A DNA stretch of 53,942 nt from Alphaproteobacteria bacterium (GCA_020852355.1 JADZBA010000378.1:1-53942), one strand, 5' to 3'. Positions 10,027-19,079 are shown, counted from the stretch's first letter. Program-made: numbers and translations. Notes: generated by a model not told the origin, from the letters alone.

Positions 10027-10170
10027 GCCCTCGCCGCCCTTCAGGGCGGAGAGGGAGGGGACCCGCCGCGCAGCGGTGGGGAGGGTGAGGTGGGCGCCCG
10101 ACAACGCCCGCCGGCGAAGCCCCACCTCTCCCCGACCCTCTCCGCCCCCGCGGGGCGGAGAGGGGGCGAT
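10027..10170. repeat. Compound GC-rich palindromic intergenic repeat
   Basis: CCCTCGCCGCCCTTCAGGGCGGAGAGGG...GGGGAGGGTGAGGTGGG followed by inverted-like CCCCACCTCTCCCCGACCCTCTCCGCCCCCGCGGGGCGGAGAGGG. Confidence 0.7.
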
Positions 10171-10303
10171 ACGGCACCGCCGGTTTCTGTCCACGAAGTC
10201 TTCATCTGGCATTATCGTCCGTACAAAAGAGAGGATCGCCATCCCGGGCGAGGTCGCGGGACGCAGGAGCCATCGGATAGCGCGCCTCACGGGCACCCGC
10301 TCC

Positions 10304-13300
10304 TCACACCGAGAAGTACTTCGCCTGGGGATGGTGGACGACGATCGCCGAGGTGCTCTGTTCAGGCTCGAGCTGGTCTTCGTCGCTGAGGGTGATGCCG
10401 ATGCGCTCGGCGCCGAGCAGGCGCAGCAGCGCCTCCTGGTCGTGGAGGTTCGGGCAGGCGGGATAGCCGAAGGAGTAGCGCGAGCCGCGATAGCCCTGCT
10501 GCAGCATGCGGGCGATGTCGCGGTCGTCCTCGTGGCCGAAGCCGAGCTCGGCGCGGATGCGCTTGTGCACGTACTCGGCCATCGCCTCGGCCATCTCGAC
10601 CCCGAGGCCGTGCAGGTAGAGATAATCCTGGTAGCGGTTCTCGGCGAACCACTCGCGCGCCACGTCGGAGGCGCGCTGGCCGATGGTCACCACCTGCAGC
10701 CCGATCACGTCGCGCGTCGCCGCCGTCGTGTCGGCGCGGTCGCGGAAGAAATCGGCGATGCACAGCCCGCCCTCGCGGTTCTGCCGCGGGAAGGCGAAGC
10801 GCGCCACCTCGCTCGCCCCGTCGTCGCCGAACAGCACGACGGCGTCGCCCTCGGCAGCGCAGCGCCAGTAGCCGTAGCAGGCCTGGGGCACGAGGATGTC
10901 CTGCTGCTGGACGATGTCGAGCATGCGCTTCAGCGTGCCGCGCAGCTCGCGCTGCGCCCACGCCATGAACTCCTCCAGCGTCCGCCCGTCCTTCCGGTAG
11001 CCCCAATGGAACTGGTAGAGCATGCGCTCGTTGAGGTACGGCACCAGCGCCGCCACGGGCACGCGGGCGATGGTGCGCGGGCCCCAGAAGGGCGGCACCG
11101 GGACCGGCATGTCGCCATGCAGCTCGGCCCGGCGCAGGCGGATCTCCTCCATGTCGACCGGGCGCAGCGCGCGTGGCTCCGCCGCCTGGCCCAGCGTGCG
11201 CCGCGTGTTGGTCGGCCGGCCCTTGCGCTTGCCGGCGACCTCGGCGACATGGCCGTCGAAGTTGCCGTTCACCACCTTGTCCATGAGCGCGAGGCCGTCG
11301 AAGGCGTCGCGCGCGTAGGCGACCCGGCCGCAGGCGTAGGCCCGGGTGCAGTCGTCCTCGACGTACTTGCGCGTCAGTGCGGCGCCGCCCAGCAGCACCG
11401 GCACGCCGACACCCTGGCGCGACATCTCCTCCAGGTTCTCGCGCATCACCACGGTCGACTTGACGAGCAGGCCGGACATGCCGATGGCGTCGGCGCGGTG
11501 CTGGTCGACGGCGGCCAGGATGCTGGCGATCGGCTGCTTGATGCCGAGATTGACGACCCGGTAGCCGTTGTTGGTCAGGATGATGTCGACGAGGTTCTTG
11601 CCGATGTCGTGCACGTCGCCCTTCACGGTCGCCAGCACGATGGTGCCCTTCTCCTGGCCCGCCAGCCGCTCCATGTGCGGCTCGAGCCACGCCACCGCCG
11701 CCTTCATCGTCTCGGCCGACTGCAGGACGAAGGGAAGCTGCATCTTGCCGGCGCCGAACAGCTCGCCCACCACCTTCATGCCGTCGAGCAGGAAGTTGTT
11801 GATGATGTCGAGCGGCTTGTGCCCCTGCATCGCCAGCGCGAGGTCGTCCTCCAGGCCGAGACGGTCGCCGTCGACGATGCGCTGGGACAGGCGCTCCTCG
11901 ACCTTCTCGGCCCGGACCTTCCTGACCGCCTGGCTCGCCTTGCGGTTCTCGAAGAGCGCGATGAAGGCGTGCAGCGGGTCGTAGCCCTCGCGGCGCCGGT
12001 CGAAGATCAGATCCTCGGCGATGCGGACCTCGTTCTCCGGAATCTTGTGCAGCGGCACGATCTTGCTGGCGTGAACGATGGCGCCGGTCATGCCGCGCTT
12101 CAGCGCGTGGTCGAGGAAGACGGAGTTCAGCACGTGGCGCGCCGCGGCGTTCAGACCGAAGGAGATGTTGGAGAGCCCGAGGATGATCTGGCATTCCGGC
12201 AGCTCGCGGGCGATGCGCTCGATCGCCTCCAGCGTCCACAGGCCGAGCTTGCGGTCGTCCTCGTTGCCGGTCGCGATAGTGAAGGTCAGCGGGTCGAACA
12301 GCAGATCGGAGGACTTGAGGCCGAAGCCGCGGGCGAAGTCGTGCAGCCGGTGGGCGACGCGGACCTTGGAATCGACGTCCTTGGCCATCCCCTGCTCGTC
12401 GATGGTGAGCGCGATGAGGGCGGCGCCGAAGCGCTTGGCGAGGCGCAGCCGCTCGGCCGCGCGCTCCTCGCCGTCCTCGAAGTTCATCGAGTTGATGATC
12501 GCCTTGCCGCCGTAGAGGGCGAGCGCCTTCTCCAGGACCGGCGTCTCGGTCGAATCGATGACGAGCGGCGCGTTGACGGCGCCGCGCATGCGGGTCACCA
12601 CCTCGGTCATGTCGGCGATCTCGTCGCGGCCGACGAAGGCGGTGCAGACGTCGAGCGCGTGCGAGCCCTCGCGCGCCTGCTCGCGGCCCATGTCGACGCA
12701 GCCGTCCCAGTCGCCGGCCTCCTGCAGCTCGCGGAACTTCTTCGAGCCGTTCGCATTGCAGCGCTCGCCGATGGCGAGGAAGGCGTTCTCCTGGCGCAGC
12801 GGCACCTGGCCGTAGAGGGAGGCGATCGCGGGCACCCAGACGACGCTGCGCCGCGACGCCGCCGGCCGCGCCGCGGCCCCGGCGCGCTTGCGCAGCATGG
12901 CGTCGAGGGCGGCGATGTGGCGGGTGTCGGTGCCGCAGCAGCCGCCGATCATGTCGATGCCGTCTTCCTCGATGAAGCGCTCCAGCCACTTCGCGAGGTC
13001 GATCGGGGCCAGCGGATAGTGCGTCCTGCCGTCGACCAGCTCGGGCAGCCCGGCGTTGGGCTGCACCGAGACGGGCCCCGGCCAGTTGCGGGCGAGCCAG
13101 CGCACATGCTCGGCCATCTCCTGCGGGCCGGTCGCGCAGTTGAGGCCCATCACCGGCACGTCGAGCGCCTCGACGATGGTCGCGGCCGCGGCGATGTCGG
13201 TGCCGACCAGCAGCGTGCCCGTCGTCTCGACCGTCACCTGCACGAGGATCGGCAGCGCGTCGCGTCCGGCCTCGGCGCGCGCGCGCTTGGCGCCGTTGAC

Positions 13301-13807
13301 CGCCGCCTTGATCTGCAGCGGATCCTGGCAGGTCTCGATGAGGAACGCGTCGACACCGCCGGCGACCAGGCCGGCGGCCTGGACCGCCAGCGCATCCTCC
13401 AGCGTCTGGTAGGGCGCGTGCCCGAGGCTCGGCAGGCGGGTCCCCGGGCCGATCGACCCGAGCACGAAGCGCGGTCGCCCGTCGGCCCGGAACGGCTCCA
13501 GCGCCTCGTGCGCGATCTCGCCCGCCCGCTTGTTGAGCGCGAAGGCGCGGTCGGCGATGGCGAACTCGTTCAGCGTGATGGGCGAGCCGCCGAAGCTGTT
13601 GGTCAGCACGCAGTCAGCGCCGGCCTCGAGATAGCCCTCGTGGATGCCGCGGACGAGGTCCGGGCGGGTCTCGTTGAGGATCTCGGTGCAGTTCTCCAGC
13701 CCCTGGTAGTCGCGCTCGACGTCGAGGTCGAGCGCCTGGACGCGCGAGCCCATCGCGCCGTCGCACAGCAGCACGGTCTCGGAGAGGGCGGTCAGGAAGT
13801 CGGTCAT
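10304..13807 (-). CDS. metH: Cobalamin-dependent methionine synthase
   Basis: Full length, about 1167 aa: LLCDGAMGSRVQAL, GGCCGTDTRHIAAL, pterin-binding and B12 domain GDVHDIGKNLVDIILTNNGY, C-terminal activation domain. Start at MTDFLTALSETVLLCDGAMG. Confidence 0.96.
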   Translation of the reverse strand: MTDFLTALSETVLLCDGAMGSRVQALDLDVERDYQGLENCTEILNETRPDLVRGIHEGYLEAGADCVLTNSFGGSPITLNEFAIADRAFALNKRAGEIAHEALEPFRADGRPRFVLGSIGPGTRLPSLGHAPYQTLEDALAVQAAGLVAGGVDAFLIETCQDPLQIKAAVNGAKRARAEAGRDALPILVQVTVETTGTLLVGTDIAAAATIVEALDVPVMGLNCATGPQEMAEHVRWLARNWPGPVSVQPNAGLPELVDGRTHYPLAPIDLAKWLERFIEEDGIDMIGGCCGTDTRHIAALDAMLRKRAGAAARPAASRRSVVWVPAIASLYGQVPLRQENAFLAIGERCNANGSKKFRELQEAGDWDGCVDMGREQAREGSHALDVCTAFVGRDEIADMTEVVTRMRGAVNAPLVIDSTETPVLEKALALYGGKAIINSMNFEDGEERAAERLRLAKRFGAALIALTIDEQGMAKDVDSKVRVAHRLHDFARGFGLKSSDLLFDPLTFTIATGNEDDRKLGLWTLEAIERIARELPECQIILGLSNISFGLNAAARHVLNSVFLDHALKRGMTGAIVHASKIVPLHKIPENEVRIAEDLIFDRRREGYDPLHAFIALFENRKASQAVRKVRAEKVEERLSQRIVDGDRLGLEDDLALAMQGHKPLDIINNFLLDGMKVVGELFGAGKMQLPFVLQSAETMKAAVAWLEPHMERLAGQEKGTIVLATVKGDVHDIGKNLVDIILTNNGYRVVNLGIKQPIASILAAVDQHRADAIGMSGLLVKSTVVMRENLEEMSRQGVGVPVLLGGAALTRKYVEDDCTRAYACGRVAYARDAFDGLALMDKVVNGNFDGHVAEVAGKRKGRPTNTRRTLGQAAEPRALRPVDMEEIRLRRAELHGDMPVPVPPFWGPRTIARVPVAALVPYLNERMLYQFHWGYRKDGRTLEEFMAWAQRELRGTLKRMLDIVQQQDILVPQACYGYWRCAAEGDAVVLFGDDGASEVARFAFPRQNREGGLCIADFFRDRADTTAATRDVIGLQVVTIGQRASDVAREWFAENRYQDYLYLHGLGVEMAEAMAEYVHKRIRAELGFGHEDDRDIARMLQQGYRGSRYSFGYPACPNLHDQEALLRLLGAERIGITLSDEDQLEPEQSTSAIVVHHPQAKYFSV

Positions 13808-14730
13808 CGCGTCACCTGGTGGGCCGATGGGCGGACGCCCAGAATGTGGCAGATGGCGAAGGTCAGGTCGGCGCGGTTCAGGGTATAGAAATGGTACTCG
13901 CCGACCCCGCCCGCCCGCAGCGCCCGCACCTGCTCGGCGACCACCGTGGCGGCCACGAGGCGACGGGTCTCCGGGTCGTCGTCGAGTCCTTCGAAGAGCG
14001 CGCCCAGCCAGCCCGGCACCGCCGCGCCGCAGGCGCCGGCGAACTTGCGGACCTGGCCGAAGTTGGTCACCGGCAGGATCCCGGCGACGATCGGCACGGC
14101 GATCCCGGCCGCGGTCGCCCGATCGCGGAAGCGGAAATACACGTCGGGATCGAAGAAGAACTGGGTGACCGCGCGCGTGGCGCCGGCGTCGATCTTGCGC
14201 TTGAGGTTGTCGAGGTCGGCGGCGGGGCTCACGGCCTCGGGGTGGGTCTCGGGATAGGCGGCGACCGTCACTTCGAAGTCGGCCACCCGCTTCAGGCCGG
14301 CGACGAGATCGGCGGCATAGGCGTAGCCCCCGGGATGCGGCTGGTAGCGGCCGGCGTCGGCCGGCGCATCGCCGCGCAGGGCCACGACGTGGCGGATGCC
14401 GGCCGCCCAGTAGGTGCGGGCGACCTCGTCGATCTCCGCCCGCGTCGCCCCGACGCATGTCAGGTGGGCGGCCGGCTCCAGCGCCGTCTCGCGGCGGATT
14501 CGGGCGACGGTGGCGTGGGTGCGCTCGCGCGTCGAGCCGCCGGCGCCGTAGGTGACCGACACGAAGCGCGGCGACAGCGGCGCCAGGCGCTGCACCGTCT
14601 CCCACAGCCGCGCCTCCATCTCCGCCGTCTTCGGCGGGAAGAACTCGAAGGAGACGGCGACGGGGCTGGGGGGGCCGAACAGCGGCGCCGCTCCCGCGGC
14701 GGGCGCCGCCATGGCGATCGTGGCGGTCAA
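13804..14730 (-). CDS. metF: 5,10-methylenetetrahydrofolate reductase
   Basis: VSFEFFPPKTAEMEARLW, SVTYGAGGSTRERTHATV, DNLKRKIDAGATRAVTQFFFD. TTG at 14730 overlaps the upstream stop; the in-frame ATG at 14712 is the alternative. Confidence 0.93.
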   Translation of the reverse strand: MTATIAMAAPAAGAAPLFGPPSPVAVSFEFFPPKTAEMEARLWETVQRLAPLSPRFVSVTYGAGGSTRERTHATVARIRRETALEPAAHLTCVGATRAEIDEVARTYWAAGIRHVVALRGDAPADAGRYQPHPGGYAYAADLVAGLKRVADFEVTVAAYPETHPEAVSPAADLDNLKRKIDAGATRAVTQFFFDPDVYFRFRDRATAAGIAVPIVAGILPVTNFGQVRKFAGACGAAVPGWLGALFEGLDDDPETRRLVAATVVAEQVRALRAGGVGEYHFYTLNRADLTFAICHILGVRPSAHQVTR

Positions 14731-15710
14731 TGGGGCAGCCCTCGGGCGGGAGGCGGTTCGGGACGGCGCTCGGCCGCCGCCGCCTGCGGGCGGCGCGCCG
14801 ACCAGAGCACGACGGTGAGCGGGTCGCCGGGCAGATGGACCGGCGTCGCCGGCTCCAGGCCGGCCGCGCGGCACCACTGGGCGATCTCGGCGTCGGCGAA
14901 GCCGAGCCGGCGATGGGCGTGGTCGATGCGCAGATGGTCGAGCTCGTGCGGCGCGAAATCGACGACCACCAGGCGGCCGCCCGGCCGCAGCACGCGGGCC
15001 GCCTCGGCGATCGCCTCGCCCGGGTCGTCGAGATAGTGCAGCACCTGGTGGATGGTGACCGCGTCGAAGGAAGCCGCGGGCATCGGCAGCTGGTAGGCGT
15101 CGGCATAGCGCACCTGGCAGTGGCGCAGGTCGGCGCGCTCCAGATTGGCGCGGGCGACGCCCAGCATGTCGCGCGACAGGTCGACGCCGACCGCCCGCAC
15201 GCCGCGCCGCCCGAGCAGCTCGACGATCCGGCCGGTGCCCGTCCCGATGTCGAGCAGGTCGTGGAAGTCGCGCTCCGGCAGCAGGGCGAGCAGCGCCGTC
15301 TCGACCTCCTGCTCGTCGACATAGAGCGAGCGGATCTGGTCCCACTGCGCCGCGTTCGCCCGGAAATAGGCGGCGGCCTGCTCGGCCCGCGCCGTCTTCA
15401 CCGCCGCCAGGCGCTGCAGGTCGCGGCCGACCGTCTCGTCGTCGGGGGGAATGCGGTCGACCAGGAGCTGGGCGAGCGATCCGCCATCGCCCTGGGCCGC
15501 CAGGCGGAAGAAGGCCCATGTCCCCTCCCGGAAGCGATCGAGCAGCCCCGCCTCGCACAGGAGCTTCAGGTGGCGGGAGACCCGCGGCTGGCTCTGGCCG
15601 AGGATCTGCGTCAGCTCGCTCACCGTCAGCTCGCCATGGCCGCAGAGCGCGAGGATGCGCAGGCGGGTCGGCTCGGCGGCGGCGCGCAGCCCGTTCAGAA
15701 GCGCTTCCAT
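14727..15710 (-). CDS. ArsR-family HTH regulator fused to a SAM-dependent methyltransferase domain
   Basis: N-terminal wHTH (PTRLRILALCGHGELTVSELTQILGQSQPRVSRHLKLLCEAGLL) plus methyltransferase (DLLDIGTGTGRIVELLGRRGVRAVGVDLSRDML; VVVDFAPHELDHLR). Confidence 0.92.
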   Translation of the reverse strand: MEALLNGLRAAAEPTRLRILALCGHGELTVSELTQILGQSQPRVSRHLKLLCEAGLLDRFREGTWAFFRLAAQGDGGSLAQLLVDRIPPDDETVGRDLQRLAAVKTARAEQAAAYFRANAAQWDQIRSLYVDEQEVETALLALLPERDFHDLLDIGTGTGRIVELLGRRGVRAVGVDLSRDMLGVARANLERADLRHCQVRYADAYQLPMPAASFDAVTIHQVLHYLDDPGEAIAEAARVLRPGGRLVVVDFAPHELDHLRIDHAHRRLGFADAEIAQWCRAAGLEPATPVHLPGDPLTVVLWSARRPQAAAAERRPEPPPARGLPH

Positions 15711-15731
15711 GGCTCACTCTTTCTCACAGAG

Positions 15732-15753
15732 ACATATAAACATGATTTTATGT
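15732..15753. promoter_or_regulatory. Candidate operator: AT-rich imperfect palindrome upstream of the ArsR-methyltransferase gene
   Basis: ACATATAAACATGATTTTATGT, 9 of 11 symmetric pairs match, 22 bp from the start codon, AT-rich island in a GC-rich genome. Confidence 0.6.
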
Positions 15754-15979
15754 ATGGCGCAATGCGTGCCCTTCCAGGCGTCGTTCTGCACTGCGGCGAA
15801 GCCGGCATCGGCAGATCGGCCACAGCCGCCTTCGAAGGCGCCCGGCCGGGCGGGAGCCGCGTTGGCGAATCCCGGGTTCGTGTGTTAGCTGCGTGATTCG
15901 ATGCGGTTTACCGGGGTCGGCGACGCCGGCCGACGCGGATCGACATCCGTCCCCCGGAGGAGCGGCGAGGTTGCGGGTC

Positions 15980-16735
15980 ATGGAGCGGACGAGGCAGCGG
16001 ATGCGGACGGGGCTCGGCCGACTGGCCACGCTCGCCTGCGCGCTCGCCCTGGTGGCGCTCACGGCGACCGCGGCCGGCGCCGCCGATCCGGACGACGACG
16101 CCGACGACCCGCTCGAAGGGCTCAACCGGAGCCTCTACGACGTCAACCGGGTGCTGGACGGGCTGCTGCTCAAGCCCGCGGCGATGGTCTATCGCGGCGT
16201 CCTGCCCGAGGAGGTGCGCGACGGCGTGCGCAACGTCCTCGACAATCTCAAGGGCCCGGTCATCCTCGCCAACGACCTCATGCAGGGCGAATCGACGCGG
16301 GCCGGCGTCACCCTGAAGCGGTTCGCCGTCAATTCCACGGTCGGCATGCTCGGCGTGCGCGACGCGGCGAGCGCCGAGGGGCTCTATCGGCACGACGAGG
16401 ATTTCGGCCAGACGCTGGCCGTCTGGGGAATCGGCGGCGGCCCCTACCTCTTCCTGCCGCTGCTCGGCCCGACCAATCCCCGCGACGTGACCGGGATGCT
16501 GGTCGACAACTTCGTCATCGACCCCTGGGGCCATATGGCCAGGGCCACCGACAACGATTGGTTCAGCTACACGCGGTTCGGCCTCGACGTTCTCGATACC
16601 CGCGCGCGCAACATCGAGGCGCTCGATGACATCGAGCGGAACCAGATCGACCCGTACGCGTTCATCCGCACTACCTCGCGCCAGCGCCGCGCCAGCGAGA
16701 TCCTGAACGGCCGGCCCGCGTCGGGGGCCCGCTAG
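15980..16735 (+). CDS. mlaA: MlaA/VacJ family outer-membrane lipid asymmetry protein
   Basis: DPLEGLNRSLYDVNRVLDGLLLKPAAMVYRGVLPEEVRDGVRNVLDNLKGPVILANDLMQG...LGPTNPRD. Start at MERTRQRMRTG. Confidence 0.92.
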   Translation: MERTRQRMRTGLGRLATLACALALVALTATAAGAADPDDDADDPLEGLNRSLYDVNRVLDGLLLKPAAMVYRGVLPEEVRDGVRNVLDNLKGPVILANDLMQGESTRAGVTLKRFAVNSTVGMLGVRDAASAEGLYRHDEDFGQTLAVWGIGGGPYLFLPLLGPTNPRDVTGMLVDNFVIDPWGHMARATDNDWFSYTRFGLDVLDTRARNIEALDDIERNQIDPYAFIRTTSRQRRASEILNGRPASGAR

Positions 16736-16764
16736 CCGACATCCAGATCGAGAGGAGCGCCGCC

Positions 16765-17361
16765 ATGCGCATCCGACTGCTTCCCCGCACCCTGCTCGTC
16801 GTCGCGGCGCTGCTGATGCCTCCCCTCGTCGAGGCCACGGCCGCCGCCCAGACACCGCGCGCCCTGATCGAGACGCTGGGCGACAAGGCGATCAAGTCGC
16901 TGACCGGCAACGTGCCGCGGGCCGAGCGCGAGCAGCGCTTCCAGACCCTGTTGCGCGACGGCTTCGACGTCGAGGCGATCGGCCGCTTCACGCTCGGCCG
17001 CTACTGGCGGCAGGCGACCCCCGAGCAGCAGGCGGAATATCTCAAGCTCTTCGAGCGCTTCATCGTCCAGGCCTACGCCGCGCGCTTCGCCGAGTACACG
17101 GGCGAGCAGTTCCGCGTCACCGGCGAGCGTCCGGACGGCGACGTCGTCCTGGTCCAGAGCGAGATCTTCAAGGCCGGGGCGCCGCCGACCAAGGTGGAAT
17201 GGCGGGTCGCCCACAACAGCGCACCCAAGATCGTCGACGTCGTCGTCGAGGGCGTCAGCATGGCCGTCACCCAGCGCTCGGAGTTCGCCGCGGTGATCCA
17301 GCGCAGCGGCGGCAGCGTCGACGGCCTGCTGGCGGCCTTGCGCAGCAAGACCAGCGGCTGA
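16765..17361 (+). CDS. mlaC: MlaC-family phospholipid-binding periplasmic protein
   Basis: Signal peptide; FQTLLRDGFDVEAIGRFTLGRYWRQATPEQQAEYLKLFERFIVQAYAARFAEYTGEQF. Confidence 0.9.
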   Translation: MRIRLLPRTLLVVAALLMPPLVEATAAAQTPRALIETLGDKAIKSLTGNVPRAEREQRFQTLLRDGFDVEAIGRFTLGRYWRQATPEQQAEYLKLFERFIVQAYAARFAEYTGEQFRVTGERPDGDVVLVQSEIFKAGAPPTKVEWRVAHNSAPKIVDVVVEGVSMAVTQRSEFAAVIQRSGGSVDGLLAALRSKTSG

Positions 17362-17517
17362 GCCCGGGGCGGCCGCCGCCCGTCCCTTCCCCCACCGCCG
17401 ATCGGCGCCGATGGCGCCGAACGTGCATGGTGGCGCGTGGCGCCCCCGTCGGCGCCCCATGAGGTTTCCCATTCCGCCCGCATTCCCGGCGCCCGAGCGC
17501 GTTGCGCGATCGCAACG

Positions 17518-18390
17518 ATGAGCGCGCGCGATCTCGTCATCCTGCTCCTGGTGGTCACCATCTGGGGCATGAACTTCCCGGTCGCCAAGCTCGGCTTCAC
17601 CGAATTGCCGCCGATCCTTCTGACGGCGCTGCGCTTCACGCTGGTGGCCGCCCTGCTGGTGCCGTTCGTGGCGCGCCCGCGCGGCCGCTACGGGCAGCTC
17701 CTGCTGCTGGCGGTGACGCTGGGCGGCGTCCATTTCAGCCTGATGTTCCTCGGCCTCTCGCGGCTCGATTCCGCCACGGTGGCGATCGCCAGCCAGCTCA
17801 CGGCGCCGTTTGCGGCGCTGCTGGCGGCCATCGTGTTCCGCGACTATCTCGGCTGGCGGCGCGGCCTGGGCATGGCGGTCGCCTTCGCCGGCGTCGCCAT
17901 CATGGCGGGCGAGCCGCGCATCGCGGAGGACCCCTGGCCGCTGCTCGCCATCGTCGGCGCCGCCTTCGCCTGGGCGGTCGCCAACATCCAGGTGAAGCGC
18001 CTGGGCGACATCGACGGGCTGGTGGTCAACGGCTGGATGGCGGCGTTCGCCGCGCCGCAGCTCTTCGCCGTCTCGTGGCTGGTCGAAGGCGATCGCTGGG
18101 GCGAGGCCGCGCAGGCGAGCGTCGCCGGCTGGGGCTCGGTCGCCTACATGGCGGTGCTCGTCACCATCGTCGGCTACGGTTTATGGTACCGCATCCTCAG
18201 GGCGTACCCGGTCAATCTCGTGATGCCCTACACGCTGCTGGTGCCGGTGATCGGCGTCGCCGCCGGAATCGGCCTGCTCGGCGAGCCGCTGACCGGGCCG
18301 ATCGCGGTCGGCGGCATCGCCACCCGCCTCGGCGTCGCCATCATCGTCTGGCGGCGACCGCGCCTGACCGAGCGCCAGCCGCAGCCGTGA
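17518..18390 (+). CDS. EamA-family (DMT) transporter
   Basis: Multi-TM; IWGMNFPVAKLGFTELPPILLTALRFTLVAALLVPF. ATG at 17518 preferred. Confidence 0.9.
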   Translation: MSARDLVILLLVVTIWGMNFPVAKLGFTELPPILLTALRFTLVAALLVPFVARPRGRYGQLLLLAVTLGGVHFSLMFLGLSRLDSATVAIASQLTAPFAALLAAIVFRDYLGWRRGLGMAVAFAGVAIMAGEPRIAEDPWPLLAIVGAAFAWAVANIQVKRLGDIDGLVVNGWMAAFAAPQLFAVSWLVEGDRWGEAAQASVAGWGSVAYMAVLVTIVGYGLWYRILRAYPVNLVMPYTLLVPVIGVAAGIGLLGEPLTGPIAVGGIATRLGVAIIVWRRPRLTERQPQP

Positions 18391-19079
18391 CCGGCGCGAT
18401 CGACCTGCCCTCGCCCAACCACGGGCCGCGCCCGCCCGGCACCGCGGTCCGCCTGCTCGTCCTGCACTACACCGGCATGGTCAGCGCCGCCGCCGCCCTC
18501 GCCCGCCTGTGCGACCCGGCGGCGGCGGTCAGCGCGCACTACCTGATCGACGCGGCGGGGACGGCCTACCGCCTCGTCCCGGAGGACCGCCGCGCCTGGC
18601 ACGCCGGCGTCTCGTCCTGGCAGGGCGAGGGCGACGTCAACGCCGCCTCCATCGGCATCGAGCTCGACAATCCGGGGCATGAATGGGGCTATCGGCCCTT
18701 CCCCGAGGTCCAGATGCTGGCACTGGTCGCGCTGGCGACCGGGATCCTCGCCCGCCACCCCATCCCGCCCGCCGGCGTCGTCGGCCATTCCGACGTGGCT
18801 CCGCGGCGCAAGGTCGATCCGGGCGAGCTGTTCGACTGGCGCGGCCTCGCCGCCGCGGGCATCGGGATCTGGCCCGACGACCTCGACGATCCGGCGCCGG
18901 AAGCGCCGCCGTTCCCGGCGGCCGAAGGGCTGCGCCGCCTCGCCCGCTTCGGCTACGCACTGGACGACGCGGCGGCGGCGGTGGCGGCCTTCCAGCGGCG
19001 CTTCCGTCCTGCCCGGATCGACGGCGCGCTGGACGCCGAGACGCTGTGGCGCATCGCCCGTCTCGTGCGCGGCGGTTGA
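18387..19079 (+). CDS. N-acetylmuramoyl-L-alanine amidase (AmpD-like) with C-terminal peptidoglycan-binding-like region
   Basis: LLVLHYTGM, VSAHYLIDAAGTAYRLVPEDRRAWHAGVSSW, IGIELDNPGHEWGYRPF, VVGHSDVAPRRKVDPG; GTG overlaps the previous stop. Confidence 0.92.
   Translation: MTGAIDLPSPNHGPRPPGTAVRLLVLHYTGMVSAAAALARLCDPAAAVSAHYLIDAAGTAYRLVPEDRRAWHAGVSSWQGEGDVNAASIGIELDNPGHEWGYRPFPEVQMLALVALATGILARHPIPPAGVVGHSDVAPRRKVDPGELFDWRGLAAAGIGIWPDDLDDPAPEAPPFPAAEGLRRLARFGYALDDAAAAVAAFQRRFRPARIDGALDAETLWRIARLVRGG

Noticed and set aside
9113-13888. 1591-aa plus-strand ORF opposite metH and the NUDIX gene
   Set aside because: Low-complexity His/Val/Arg/Gly-rich translation is the antisense shadow of GC-rich coding DNA; metH on the other strand is unambiguous.
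13808-15322. Upstream extension of the metH frame through metF (ORF track 10304..15322)
   Set aside because: The extension is Arg/Pro/Ser-rich out-of-frame translation of metF and the regulator; MetH starts at MTDFLTALSETVLLCDGAMG.
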